A stretch of DNA of 29,176 nt. It comes from JACQMJ01 sp964373495. Its GTDB lineage: Bacteria > Patescibacteriota > Minisyncoccia > Sungbacterales > SURF-37. Below, in pieces: positions 20,890 through 27,818 of the stretch. Positions within the stretch are counted from its first letter, which is position 1. The number at the start of each line of letters is the position of its first letter. Location: contig CAYJUW010000005.1 in assembly GCA_964373495.1 (NCBI GenBank), positions 1 to 29,176 on the forward strand. Direction: 5' to 3'. The notes beneath the pieces are model-generated. The model saw only the letters and a program-made list of their open reading frames with translations, did not search any database and was not told the origin of the DNA. The translations under genes were made by a program, and so were the position numbers.

Positions 20890-20973
20890 ATGGCGATCAA
20901 CCCTTCCATTTTCCGCGCCTACGACATCCGGAGCCGGATTGACCGTCCGCGGCGAACGCGCGAACGCACCTGA
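20890..20973 (+). pseudogene. Fragment 2 of a phosphomannomutase/phosphoglucomutase start
   Basis: The frame MAINPSIFRAYDIR is an excellent match to the phosphohexomutase N-terminus (AYDIRG motif). After 14 residues it turns into Arg-rich non-family sequence (SRIDRPRRTRERT) and stops at TGA. The two fragments bracket the toxin-antitoxin pair. Confidence 0.65.
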
Positions 20974-20979
20974 TTTTTT

Positions 20980-21765
20980 ATGAAGCTGAAAAAATCCTTC
21001 AAAAACAAACAGCTGATCGTTTTTGACATGGACGGAACGCTCACGCCCTCAAAGGCGCCGATGCGCCGCGACATGGCGCGGCTTTTGGAGCGACTACTCG
21101 AACGGAAGGCCGTCGCAGTTATCGGGGGCGGCCGGTACGAGCAATTCCAGCGCCAGTTCATCGGCCAGGCAAAGTTTAGAAAGGACTTCATGCCGAAGCT
21201 CGCGCTGTTTCCCACCTCGTCCACCGCGTTTTACCGATGGCGGAACGGCTGGAAAAAAGTTTACGCGCACGAGCTGCCGACGCCAACAAAGAGAAAGATC
21301 TTCGCCGCTTTCATGGAAGTGTTCAGGGAAACCGGTTACGAACATCCGGAAAAAGCGTACGGGCGCATCATTGAAGACCGGAGAACGCAGGTAACGTTCT
21401 CCGCGATCGGGCAGAACGCCCCGCTCCGCGTGAAAATGCGGTGGCACAGGAAAAACGACCGACTGCGTAGGCGCCTCGCACGGCTCCTCGCAAAGAAACT
21501 TCCCGAACTGGAGGTCCGTCTCGGCGGCCTAACCTCAATTGACGTCACGCGCAAAGGCATCGATAAGGCATACGGCATCCGCCAGATACGAAAAACCTTG
21601 GGGGTGAGCATCAAAGATATGCTCTTTATCGGCGACGCAATCTACCCCGGCGGCAATGACTACGCGATTGTCCGCACCGGAGTCGATTATGTAAAAGTCC
21701 ACGGACCATCGGAAACCCGGGCGGTCATCCGGTGCCTGCTGGCAACGGAGCGTGTAACACCGTAG
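20980..21765 (+). CDS. HAD-IIB phosphatase resembling eukaryotic-type phosphomannomutase
   Basis: The 261-residue product has HAD motif I FDMDGTLT (Asp16 nucleophile, Asp18) and motif IV FIGDA-IYPGGNDY (216-228). The body follows the eukaryotic PMM2 layout: a cap with VTFSAIGQNAP, then RLGGLTSIDVTRKGIDKAYG, then the PGGNDY loop. In that family the enzyme interconverts mannose-6-phosphate and mannose-1-phosphate for glycan synthesis. A sugar or glycosyl phosphatase is the alternative. The start follows a T tract 6 nt after the second phosphohexomutase fragment; there is no Shine-Dalgarno. rmuC starts 9 nt after the stop. Confidence 0.75.
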   Translation: MKLKKSFKNKQLIVFDMDGTLTPSKAPMRRDMARLLERLLERKAVAVIGGGRYEQFQRQFIGQAKFRKDFMPKLALFPTSSTAFYRWRNGWKKVYAHELPTPTKRKIFAAFMEVFRETGYEHPEKAYGRIIEDRRTQVTFSAIGQNAPLRVKMRWHRKNDRLRRRLARLLAKKLPELEVRLGGLTSIDVTRKGIDKAYGIRQIRKTLGVSIKDMLFIGDAIYPGGNDYAIVRTGVDYVKVHGPSETRAVIRCLLATERVTP

Positions 21766-21774
21766 GATATCCCC

Positions 21775-22821
21775 ATGAGCATTGAGATCTTAATCGTGCT
21801 CGCCGTCGTTATCGCCGGCTTTGCCGGACTCTTTTTGGCGCTGCGCCGACGCCGGCGGCCCGAAGAGAACCACGCCTTGCTCATGCTCCAAAACCAGCTG
21901 AACGAGATCACGCGGGCCATGGATGCCAAAATCTTTGAATCGACCAAGCTCATGCAGTCCCAGACCTCGCAGATCTCCGAGGCCATGCAAAAAATCATCC
22001 GCGACATCACCGAGCGCTTAGTCCGGGTGGACGAAGGCCAGAAGCAGGTGGTGAACTTCGCCGACCAGCTGAAGAACCTCCAGGATATCCTGAAAAACCC
22101 CCATCAGCGCGGGGTCTTGGGCGAATACTACCTTGAGACCGTCTTGAAAAACGTCCTGCCGCCGGGTTCCTACCAAATGCAGTACGCCTTCCGCGACGGC
22201 ACCGTGGTGGACGCCGCGATTTTCGTCAAGGACAAGATCATTCCCGTTGACTCAAAATTCTCGCTGGAGAACTATAACCGCCTCGCCGCGGCGCGCGACC
22301 CGGCCGAGCGCGAGCGGGGAGAGCGCGCCTTTCGGCAGGATTTGAAAAACCGCATTGACGAGACGTCCAAGTACGTCAAACCCGCCGAAGGGACCATGGA
22401 TTTTGCCTTCATGTTCATCCCGGCCGAGGCCGTGTTCTACGATCTCCTGGTGGCCAAGGTCGGGACGGTGGAAGCGGCCGACCTCGTCGAGTATGCCTTT
22501 CGCGAAAAGCATGTCATCATCGTCTCGCCAACATCGTTCCTTGCGTACTTGCAAACCGTTTTGCAGGGCCTCCGCGCCTTGCAAATCGAGGAGTCGGCAA
22601 AAGAAATCCGGAAACGCGTCGAGGATCTCGGCCGGCACCTTTCGAGCTACGAGACCTACATGAAAAAGCTCGGCGCTCATCTCGGCACCGCGGTCAATAT
22701 GTACAACACCGCCTATCGCGAGCTCGGCAAGGTGGATAAGGATGTGCTGCGCATCACCGGCACATCAGCCGAGATCGAACCCGCGCGCCTCGACAAGCCG
22801 ACGAGCGCTGTGGATGAATAA
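21775..22821 (+). CDS. rmuC: DNA recombination protein RmuC
   Basis: RmuC is a predicted membrane-anchored nuclease-fold protein that limits inversions at short inverted repeats. The 348-residue product has an N-terminal membrane helix (ILIVLAVVIAGFAGLFLAL, residues 4-22), a coiled-coil (about 35-100) and the RmuC domain (RGVLGEYYLETVLKNVLPPG; VDAAIFVKDKIIPVDSKFSL; FMFIPAEAVFYDLL; VIIVSPTSFLAYLQTVLQG). In the restriction-like core D...D-S-K is present as PVDSKF. It is shorter than E. coli RmuC (475). Its presence in a window full of inverted repeats is suggestive. Confidence 0.93.
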   Translation: MSIEILIVLAVVIAGFAGLFLALRRRRRPEENHALLMLQNQLNEITRAMDAKIFESTKLMQSQTSQISEAMQKIIRDITERLVRVDEGQKQVVNFADQLKNLQDILKNPHQRGVLGEYYLETVLKNVLPPGSYQMQYAFRDGTVVDAAIFVKDKIIPVDSKFSLENYNRLAAARDPAERERGERAFRQDLKNRIDETSKYVKPAEGTMDFAFMFIPAEAVFYDLLVAKVGTVEAADLVEYAFREKHVIIVSPTSFLAYLQTVLQGLRALQIEESAKEIRKRVEDLGRHLSSYETYMKKLGAHLGTAVNMYNTAYRELGKVDKDVLRITGTSAEIEPARLDKPTSAVDE

Positions 22822-22916
22822 TGTGGCGGAGATTGCCCACTTCGCCGAGAATAATAGAGGTAGCGGGAGTTTGACCGCTTCGAATCGCACACTGGCCGAT
22901 CAGGAAGGAGGGTGCC

Positions 22917-23231
22917 ATGGCAGCGGCAAAGATCATCGTACCGTTCGGAGATGCCATCTTGGCGAGCGAACGACCGATCGCCATCCTCCGCTCACCCCAT
23001 CAGCTCCTCGAGTACTACGAGGTCGTCGTCGTGGAGCCGGCGGCCGAGGGCCAACCAGCGATGATCTACGTTAAGCGGGACGACATCCAGCTCATGCTGG
23101 GTGAAACGCCGGGATTCGAGCACCGGGGGATTGCGTGCGGCCACCACGTGCTCGCCGCCTCCGGCGACCAGGAATCCATCCTGAAGACGATCTTGGCGGC
23201 TCTCGCCGCTGAAGCGCCGGTTGCCGCCTGA
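22917..23231 (+). CDS. Small hypothetical protein
   Basis: GGAAGGAGG lies 6 nt before ATG 22917. The 104-residue product is soluble, with beta-rich character (AAAKIIVPFGDAILASERP; YYEVVVVEPAAEGQPAMIYV) and an Ala-rich C-terminus. It has a single Cys and an adjacent HH pair (GIACGHHVLAAS). The family is not recognised. A terminator follows, so it is a separate transcription unit or the end of one. Confidence 0.65.
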   Translation: MAAAKIIVPFGDAILASERPIAILRSPHQLLEYYEVVVVEPAAEGQPAMIYVKRDDIQLMLGETPGFEHRGIACGHHVLAASGDQESILKTILAALAAEAPVAA

Positions 23232-23246
23232 GGTGGCGGAGCGGAG

Positions 23247-23300
23247 CCCACCCTACCGGATGCGGAATATGTACCCGCAGCCCGGTAGGGCTTTTCTTTC
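23247..23300 (+). terminator. Terminator before rplU
   Basis: CCCTACCGG and CCGGTAGGG arms, with an inner TGCGG / CCGCA pair, followed by CTTTTCTTTC. Confidence 0.85.
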
Positions 23301-23334
23301 CACCGCAAACCTGCTACGCTCCGGGCACATTTAC

Positions 23335-23392
23335 TATCATCCGCGCATCCCGCATCAATCCCGCTGTAAGCCCCGCTGTAAGCGGGATGGTA
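23335..23392. repeat. ATCCCGCTGTAAGC inverted repeat before rplU
   Basis: ATCCCGCTGTAAGC is followed by a partial direct copy, CCCGCTGTAAGC, whose end pairs with GCGGGAT. It lies in the rplU leader about 25 nt before the start codon. Confidence 0.6.
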
Positions 23393-23416
23393 CGGAACAA
23401 GCCGGCGGCAAAACCT

Positions 23417-23734
23417 ATGGCTCCGTTTGCAGTGATCAAAACCGGAGGTAAGCAATATAAGGTTACCCCCGGCCAGAAACTCAAGATTGAAAAACTCGAC
23501 GCCCCGGAGGGCGCCGTGATCCATTTTGATGAAGTACTGCTCGTGGCCGAGGGCGAGAAGGTTGAAATCGGCATGCCGCTCGTCAACGGGGCGAACGTTG
23601 ATGCAAGAGTTTTAAAACAGGGGAGAGGTAGGAAGCAGATCGTTTTCAAGTACCATTCCAAGTCGAGGTATCGGAAGAAACGGGGACATCGGCAACCATA
23701 TACTGAGATCGAAATTCAGAAAATCGTTCTCTGA
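23417..23734 (+). CDS. rplU: 50S ribosomal protein L21
   Basis: L21 binds domain II of 23S rRNA in the large subunit. The 105-residue product has the signature FAVIKTGGKQYKVTPGQKL and the C-terminal FKYHSKSRYRKKRGHRQPYT. The frame opens at 23387, but MAPFAVIKTGGKQ at 23417 is the family start. In most bacteria rplU is followed by rpmA (L27); here a 490-nt gene-free region follows and no L27 is seen. Confidence 0.96.
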   Translation: MAPFAVIKTGGKQYKVTPGQKLKIEKLDAPEGAVIHFDEVLLVAEGEKVEIGMPLVNGANVDARVLKQGRGRKQIVFKYHSKSRYRKKRGHRQPYTEIEIQKIVL

Positions 23735-24170
23735 CCCCGCCCCAATTTTGCGCGAACCTCCCTAGCGGCGCGCTTCGCCCGTCAAGGGATGCGCTATTCG
23801 CGCACGCGCGCCGCACGCAAACCCGAACTACCGATCAGTTCTGAGTTCAGTAGGAGCGCCCTGACCAAATTTGAACGGGGTTTTCGATTTTCTAGCTGCT
23901 CGCGTGTTGTCGCGCGCAGAGAAAATCGGAAACGGGCCGCCGCCAGCCGCACGCCGAAATTGAGATTACCACCATAATCGCCTCGGCGATTATGGTGATC
24001 CCTTCCAGCGATTATGGTGATTCCTTCCCGTTGGAAACCCAGTGTCGCGCGGGAAACCCAATGTCGCCATAACTCCCCGATCGGGGAGTTATGGCGACAT
24101 TGGGAATTTACGGTGGAAAATTTACGGGCGGGAAAGATTTGCGCCGGACGTTAGGAAGGGTTAGGAAAAG
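23735..24170. repeat. Gene-free region with strong palindromes
   Basis: No gene is supported. It contains CGATTTTCT / AGAAAATCG arms (about 23886-23932), CACCATAATCGC / GCGATTATGGTG (about 23969-23997) with a further direct GCGATTATGGTG, and a perfect 48-bp palindrome at 24057-24104 (half-site CCCAATGTCGCCATAACTCC plus CCGA). GGAAACCCARTGTCG also occurs twice. Confidence 0.8.
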
Positions 24171-24196
24171 AAATAGCGCTCCCGCTCGGGAGCGCT
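24160..24196 (-). terminator. Terminator of the 24227 gene
   Basis: A perfect AGCGCTCCCG / CGGGAGCGCT stem (24175-24196) followed on the minus strand by ATTTCTTTTCC. Confidence 0.85.
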
Positions 24197-24226
24197 CTTT
24201 ACGCACTAGGGCCTTAGCCGCCGGAT

Positions 24227-24475
24227 CTACTCACCCGATACCAGTGCGGATACGGCGGCGGGGACTCCCGGCACGGCGGCAGGAATACCATCGACTCTCC
24301 GCTGGAAGAGATCCGCGGTTGTCCGCAGCTCATCGACTGCGGCCAAGAGGAGCTTTTTCTTCGCCTCGGCATCAGCCGTGCCGACCGCTGTTTCCAGCGC
24401 ATGCGCCGCGCAGCCGAAAAGACGGAGGAAATCGCTATACCCGTCGGACCGCTCAATGAGCCCGTTCCTCTTCAT
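24227..24475 (-). CDS. Small helical hypothetical protein
   Basis: GAGGAG lies 6 nt before ATG 24475 on the minus strand. The 82-residue product MKRNGLIERSDGYSDFLRLF ... is mostly helical (AAHALETAVGTADAEAKKKL, LLAAVDELRTTADLFQRRVD), with an Ala/Pro/Val-rich tail. No signal peptide or metal motif is visible and the family is not recognised. A perfect terminator follows, and recR lies just upstream on the same strand. Confidence 0.6.
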   Translation of the reverse strand: MKRNGLIERSDGYSDFLRLFGCAAHALETAVGTADAEAKKKLLLAAVDELRTTADLFQRRVDGIPAAVPGVPAAVSALVSGE

Positions 24476-24532
24476 ATCGTTCTCCTCTCTGGAGCGGCCA
24501 TCTGAAATCACTGTAAAGAACTGAAAGGAAAC

Positions 24533-25168
24533 CTACTTCCGGTTCTCCAGGGCGTGTGCGATTGTTATATCGTCAACGTACTCCAACTCCGAGCCGGTGT
24601 TCAAGCCGCGGCCCAGGCGCGAGAGCTTGAGTCCGGGGTACTGGCTCTTCAACGGCGCAAAGATTCGCTCGAGATAGAGGGCGGTGGCGTCGCCCTCGGC
24701 CGTGGGATTGGTGGCCAGGATAACCTCGGCTTCCCCGCCGGCCGCAGCGAGTTTCTGGACGCGATCAAAAAGTTCTTTCAGGTGGAGCCGGGCCGGAGCC
24801 GAGGAGTCAAGCGGGCTCACCGCCCCGCCGAGCACGTGGTAGAGCCCGTCGTACTTCCGGGTGCGCTCGACGTTTTCGAGATCAACTTCCTTTTCCACGA
24901 CGAGCACCTGGTGTTGATTCCGCCGGGGATTTCGGCACAGTTCACAACGCGCCACGCCGGCGGCGCGGCCATTCGCATCGAAGGTCTTGTAGCATTGGCC
25001 GCAGAGGTTCACCTCCTCGTGGAGCTTGGACAGGGCATCGGCCAGATCGCGGGCGCGGCCCCGATCTTCGCGGAGTAAATAAAAAACGAAGCGCGCGGCC
25101 TGGCGCGGCCCCACCCCCGGAAACTTCAAAAAAAAATCTATCAGATTCTGGATCGGTTTACTGAACAT
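24533..25168 (-). CDS. recR: Recombination mediator protein RecR
   Basis: RecR works with RecO (and RecF) to load RecA at gaps. The 211-residue product has the helix-hairpin-helix (FFLKFPGVGPRQAARFVFYL), a four-cysteine zinc finger (CGQCYKTF ... CELCRNP) and the TOPRIM domain (VLVVEKEVDLENVERT, LATNPTAEGDATALYLERIF, LGRGLNTGSELEYVDDITIA). ATG 25168 is used rather than 25180 because MFSKPIQNLIDFF fits the family. No recO, recF or dnaX is nearby. Confidence 0.96.
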   Translation of the reverse strand: MFSKPIQNLIDFFLKFPGVGPRQAARFVFYLLREDRGRARDLADALSKLHEEVNLCGQCYKTFDANGRAAGVARCELCRNPRRNQHQVLVVEKEVDLENVERTRKYDGLYHVLGGAVSPLDSSAPARLHLKELFDRVQKLAAAGGEAEVILATNPTAEGDATALYLERIFAPLKSQYPGLKLSRLGRGLNTGSELEYVDDITIAHALENRK

Positions 25169-25209
25169 GAATATCAGCACTCATACCCTTCAAATAACAT
25201 AGAAGTAAA

Positions 25210-25238
25210 ATTATACGCAAATGGTCACGCAACCGTAA
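25210..25238 (-). promoter_or_regulatory. Promoter of recR
   Basis: On the minus strand TTACGG (25238-25233) and a perfect TATAAT (25215-25210) are 17 bp apart, giving a leader of about 35 nt. Upstream are repeated TTGCGTTT words (25230-25280) that fill the gap to dnaB. Confidence 0.5.
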
Positions 25239-25286
25239 ACGCAAGTTGCGTTTTGATTTGCGTTTTTGTTGCGTTTATCTTTGCTT

Positions 25287-26660
25287 CTAGGTTTCTTCAT
25301 CAAAATGCTTGGCAATAGACCGGAAGCTTGCCGTCTCCTCGTTGAAATACAACTCAATCTTGCCGGTCGGCCCGTTACGGTGCTTTTCGATCAAAATCTC
25401 AGCAATGTTCTTCTTCTCGCTGTTTTTCCTCACCTTGTCTTCGCGGTAGATGAACATGACCACGTCGGCATCCTGCTCGATACTCCCGCTTTCGCGAAGA
25501 TCGGAAAGCTTGGGTACCGCATCGGAGCGCATCTCCACGGCGCGTGAGAGCTGCGAGATGGCCAGGACAGGCACGTTTAACTCTTTGGCCATGGCCTTCA
25601 ACGAGCGCGAAATCTCCGAAACCTCCTGCACTCGGTTCTCCGCCCGCTCGTGACCCCGGATCAACTGCAGGTAATCCACCACGATGAGTCCCAGGCCGCC
25701 GTGTCCGGCCTGGAGGCGCCTGGACATGGCCCGGATCTGCATCACCGTGGGCGAAGCCACGTCATCAATATAGAGCGGGATCTGGGAGAGCGTTTCCATG
25801 GCATCGCGGATGCGGACAAAGTCATTCGCCTCGCCCTGGTCCGAGAGGCGACCGGTGCGCAGCCGCCACAGGTCAACGCCGGCCTGCGAGGCGACAAGGC
25901 GGTCAATGACCTGTTCTTCGGACATCTCCAGCGAAAAGAAGCCGACCGCTAGGTTCTCCTTCAGCGCCACGTTCCTGGCTATGTCGAGGGCCAAGCCGGT
26001 TTTCCCGAACGAGGGCCGGGACGCGAGCACGACGAGGTCCGATCGCTGGAGCCCGGCCAACTTATTATCGAGCTCGGGGAAGCCGGTGGAGACGCCGCGG
26101 AGCGCCCCGTCGCCCGAATGGAGTTTTTCGATCCGCTGCCAAGCCTCTTCGAGCGAGCGGCTGACCGGGGAGAACTCCTGGGCCAGCGAACTCTGGGCCA
26201 CGGAGAAAATCGTCTTCTCGGCGTCGTCGAGGATGTGCTCGAGATCTTCCTCCTCCTTGTAGCCGAGTTCGGCAATGCGGTGCGAGGCCTCGATCAGGTC
26301 GCGGTGGATGCGTTTGCGGTGGACAATCCGGGCATAGTGGCTGGCGTTTGAGGCCGTCGGAACGGTGTTGACGAGCGAGGCCAGGTAGGCCGTGCCGCCG
26401 ATCTCATCTAGCTGGTTTTTCTCTTTCAGACGGTTGGTAACCGAAAGCACGTCAATGGCATCACGTCTGGCCACAAGCTCAAGCATGGCCTCGTAGATGG
26501 TGCGGTGGATGGCCTTGTAGAAATCCTTGGCCTCCAGCGCGTCCACCACGCGCCAGATGGCCTCCGTATCCAAAATCAGGGACCCCAAAAGCGCGGCCTC
26601 GGCCTCCAGGGACTGGGGCGGCATGCGCACGGTATCTACGCGCTGGGTGGAGTCGGCCAT
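25287..26660 (-). CDS. dnaB: Replicative DNA helicase DnaB
   Basis: DnaB is the hexameric helicase that unwinds DNA at the replication fork. The 457-residue product has the N-terminal helical domain (MPPQSLEAEAALLGSLILDT), the linker and a RecA-like motor: Walker A SRPSFGKT, the VGFFSLEMSEEQ motif, Walker B LIVVDYLQLIRG, and VLAISQLSRAVE with DLRESGSIEQDADVVMFIYR. Length is normal and no intein is present. The start is ATG 26660. It is often followed by recR-type genes in small genomes; here recR is the next gene on the strand. Confidence 0.98.
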   Translation of the reverse strand: MADSTQRVDTVRMPPQSLEAEAALLGSLILDTEAIWRVVDALEAKDFYKAIHRTIYEAMLELVARRDAIDVLSVTNRLKEKNQLDEIGGTAYLASLVNTVPTASNASHYARIVHRKRIHRDLIEASHRIAELGYKEEEDLEHILDDAEKTIFSVAQSSLAQEFSPVSRSLEEAWQRIEKLHSGDGALRGVSTGFPELDNKLAGLQRSDLVVLASRPSFGKTGLALDIARNVALKENLAVGFFSLEMSEEQVIDRLVASQAGVDLWRLRTGRLSDQGEANDFVRIRDAMETLSQIPLYIDDVASPTVMQIRAMSRRLQAGHGGLGLIVVDYLQLIRGHERAENRVQEVSEISRSLKAMAKELNVPVLAISQLSRAVEMRSDAVPKLSDLRESGSIEQDADVVMFIYREDKVRKNSEKKNIAEILIEKHRNGPTGKIELYFNEETASFRSIAKHFDEET

Positions 26661-26663
26661 CGG

Positions 26664-26742
26664 GATGAGGCACTAGGGACTAGGTGTCAGGCGCTAGGAG
26701 AGGCACCGTTTCTAATGCCTAGTGCCTGATGCCTAGCGCCTT
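26664..26742. repeat. CACTAGG/GCCTAGTG inverted repeats upstream of dnaB
   Basis: AGGCACTAGGGACTAGGTGT and CAGGCGCTAGG face ATGCCTAGTGCCTGATGCCT and AGCGCC. Related words (GACTAGGGGGTTAGG, AATAGGGGATAGG) occur at 26849-26880. Confidence 0.75.
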
Positions 26743-27021
26743 GTACTGTGACTTGACTATACGCCTCTTGGAAAAGTGATGGCAAGCCGGCTCGCAGGCC
26801 ATTTTCGGGACAGAGAGTTCATAAGGTGTGCATCCAACCGGAGGTGGGTGACTAGGGGGTTAGGGAATAGGGGATAGGCGGCGGCGGCTTGACCGTGAAA
26901 CACAAACTGCGCTACGGATGAGGCGATGGCATTGGGGCCACCGAGAGTCCTTTCACAATCCTTGAGCCGCAGCCCGCTGACGGATCATGCCGAGGCGCGG
27001 TGAGCAGCAGGGGAGAATGAC
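26743..27021. other. Gene-free stretch upstream of the 27022 ORF
   Basis: No convincing reading frame, tRNA or known RNA is visible. TTGACTATACG at 26753-26763 could hold promoter parts but lacks a normally spaced partner. The stretch includes the TAGGGGATAGG words at 26849-26880. Around 26930-27000 the sequence is mixed in composition and could belong to a leader of the next gene. Confidence 0.4.
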
Positions 27022-27462
27022 ATGGATATCACAAAGGGGAGCGGTTCAGAAGTCGTAGGAGGAGCCATAGTAACATTCAAAAGCACCGTGCAGGTCTGGC
27101 GATGACCAAAGATGCTTGAGATATGCCTTACAGCAGGAACGAAGCTCCAGGAACGCCTGGGTATGGTCTCGATAAAGTTTCGACAGGCGGACTCGTCAGT
27201 ATTCGCGGATTGTCAGCCCCTCACAGTTCTTTTTGCAGAGTTCGCATGGAGGAACGAAGTCTTTGCGGAAGTGAGCACGAATTCATCACTGCCTGAGAGT
27301 AGTGTGGTAACCGCTAGGCACCACCGCAACTTTAAGAAATCGTGCCACACCGCTGAAGAGCTGATTAGTGTCTTACTCTCACGACTGAAGTTCCACGGAA
27401 AGGAGTTATCCCAAGAGCTCGAGTACCGAGCTCACGATATAAAGCCCCTCCTTAATTTATAG
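27022..27462 (+). pseudogene. Orphan ORF interrupted by one in-frame UGA
   Basis: GGGGAG lies 7 nt before ATG 27022. The frame encodes MDITKGSGSEVVGGAIVTFK then STVQVWR, meets TGA at 27103-27105, and continues in the same frame (PKMLEICLTAGTKLQERLGM ... ELEYRAHDIKPLLNL) to TAG 27460-27462, where a strong terminator follows. Total length with read-through is about 146 codons; an internal ATG at 27112 gives 116. GC content is visibly lower than in neighbours, suggesting acquired DNA. The family is not recognised. It is either a nonsense mutant, a gene really starting at 27112, or a recoding case. Confidence 0.55.
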
Positions 27463-27472
27463 CCCATGTTCG

Positions 27473-27505
27473 CCCCGCGCTCGACGCCGAGCGCGGGGTT
27501 TTTCT
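27473..27505 (+). terminator. Strong terminator after the 27022 ORF
   Basis: A perfect 11-bp stem CCCCGCGCTCG / CGAGCGCGGGG with a 4-nt loop, followed by TTTTTCTTC. Confidence 0.92.
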
Positions 27506-27518
27506 TCTCCTCGGTGAA

Positions 27519-27558
27519 CATTAACATTCTCCCTACGATCGTGGAGGAAATGTTAACG
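27519..27558. repeat. CATTAACAT...ATGTTAA inverted repeat, copy 1 (family I)
   Basis: TTAACAT and ATGTTAA arms around a central CTACGATCGTGG palindrome. Copy 2 is at 27720-27759 with the same arms and the ACGATCGT centre. Confidence 0.75.
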
Positions 27559-27615
27559 AAAGAGTTGCTTTTCTTTTGATACCGGCTTTGGCAGCCGACT
27601 CATGGTCCTCTCCCG

Positions 27616-27649
27616 CGCTCGGGAAGCCGAACCCGGGCGTTTCTTTTTT
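27616..27649 (+). terminator. Second terminator-like hairpin
   Basis: CGCTCGGG / CCCGGGCG stem with loop AAGCCGAA, followed by TTTCTTTTTTG. No gene lies between this and the terminator at 27473-27505, so it may end a short RNA from 27510-27615 (which also contains CGGCT-TTGG-CAGCCG) or be redundant. Confidence 0.7.
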
Positions 27650-27654
27650 GATTT

Positions 27655-27818
27655 GGATAGAACTCTAAGATGAATAGAACTCATAGAACTCTACGAACAG
27701 AAAACCAAGCAGAAAAGATCATTAACATCTTCTCAACGATCGTGAAAAAAATGTTAATGATCGGTTATTCGCGCGGACCCCAAAACGACGCTCCGCCTAG
27801 CAAGCTGACGCGGAATTC
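27655..27818. repeat. Gene-free repeat region before the cysS 3' end (family I copy 2)
   Basis: Three ATAGAACTC units (27658-27702) are followed by the family I inverted repeat at 27720-27759. Translating the latter gives the recurring but meaningless IINIFSTIVKKMLMIG. No gene is supported. Confidence 0.65.

Noticed and set aside
23789..23977. 62-codon frame after rplU
   Set aside because: No ribosome-binding site, Arg/Ser/Lys-rich, and it covers inverted repeats.
23720..24110. CRISPR array because of several repeats in a row
   Set aside because: The repeats are palindromes of different length and sequence with no regular spacers, and there are no cas genes.
24091..24459. Plus-strand open frame of 122 codons starting MATLGIYGGKF
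   Set aside because: It crosses a terminator hairpin, overlaps the better supported minus-strand gene at 24227-24475, and becomes Arg/Pro-rich and repetitive.
26753..26900. Possible RNase P or other RNA (GTTCATAAGGT motif)
   Set aside because: Only an 11-base coincidence with RNase P RNA. None of the other universally conserved RNase P segments is present.
27103..27161. Selenocysteine insertion at the in-frame UGA
   Set aside because: The only neat hairpin (CCAGG-AACG-CCTGG near 27148) is too far downstream for a bacterial SECIS element, and no known selenoprotein motif surrounds the UGA.
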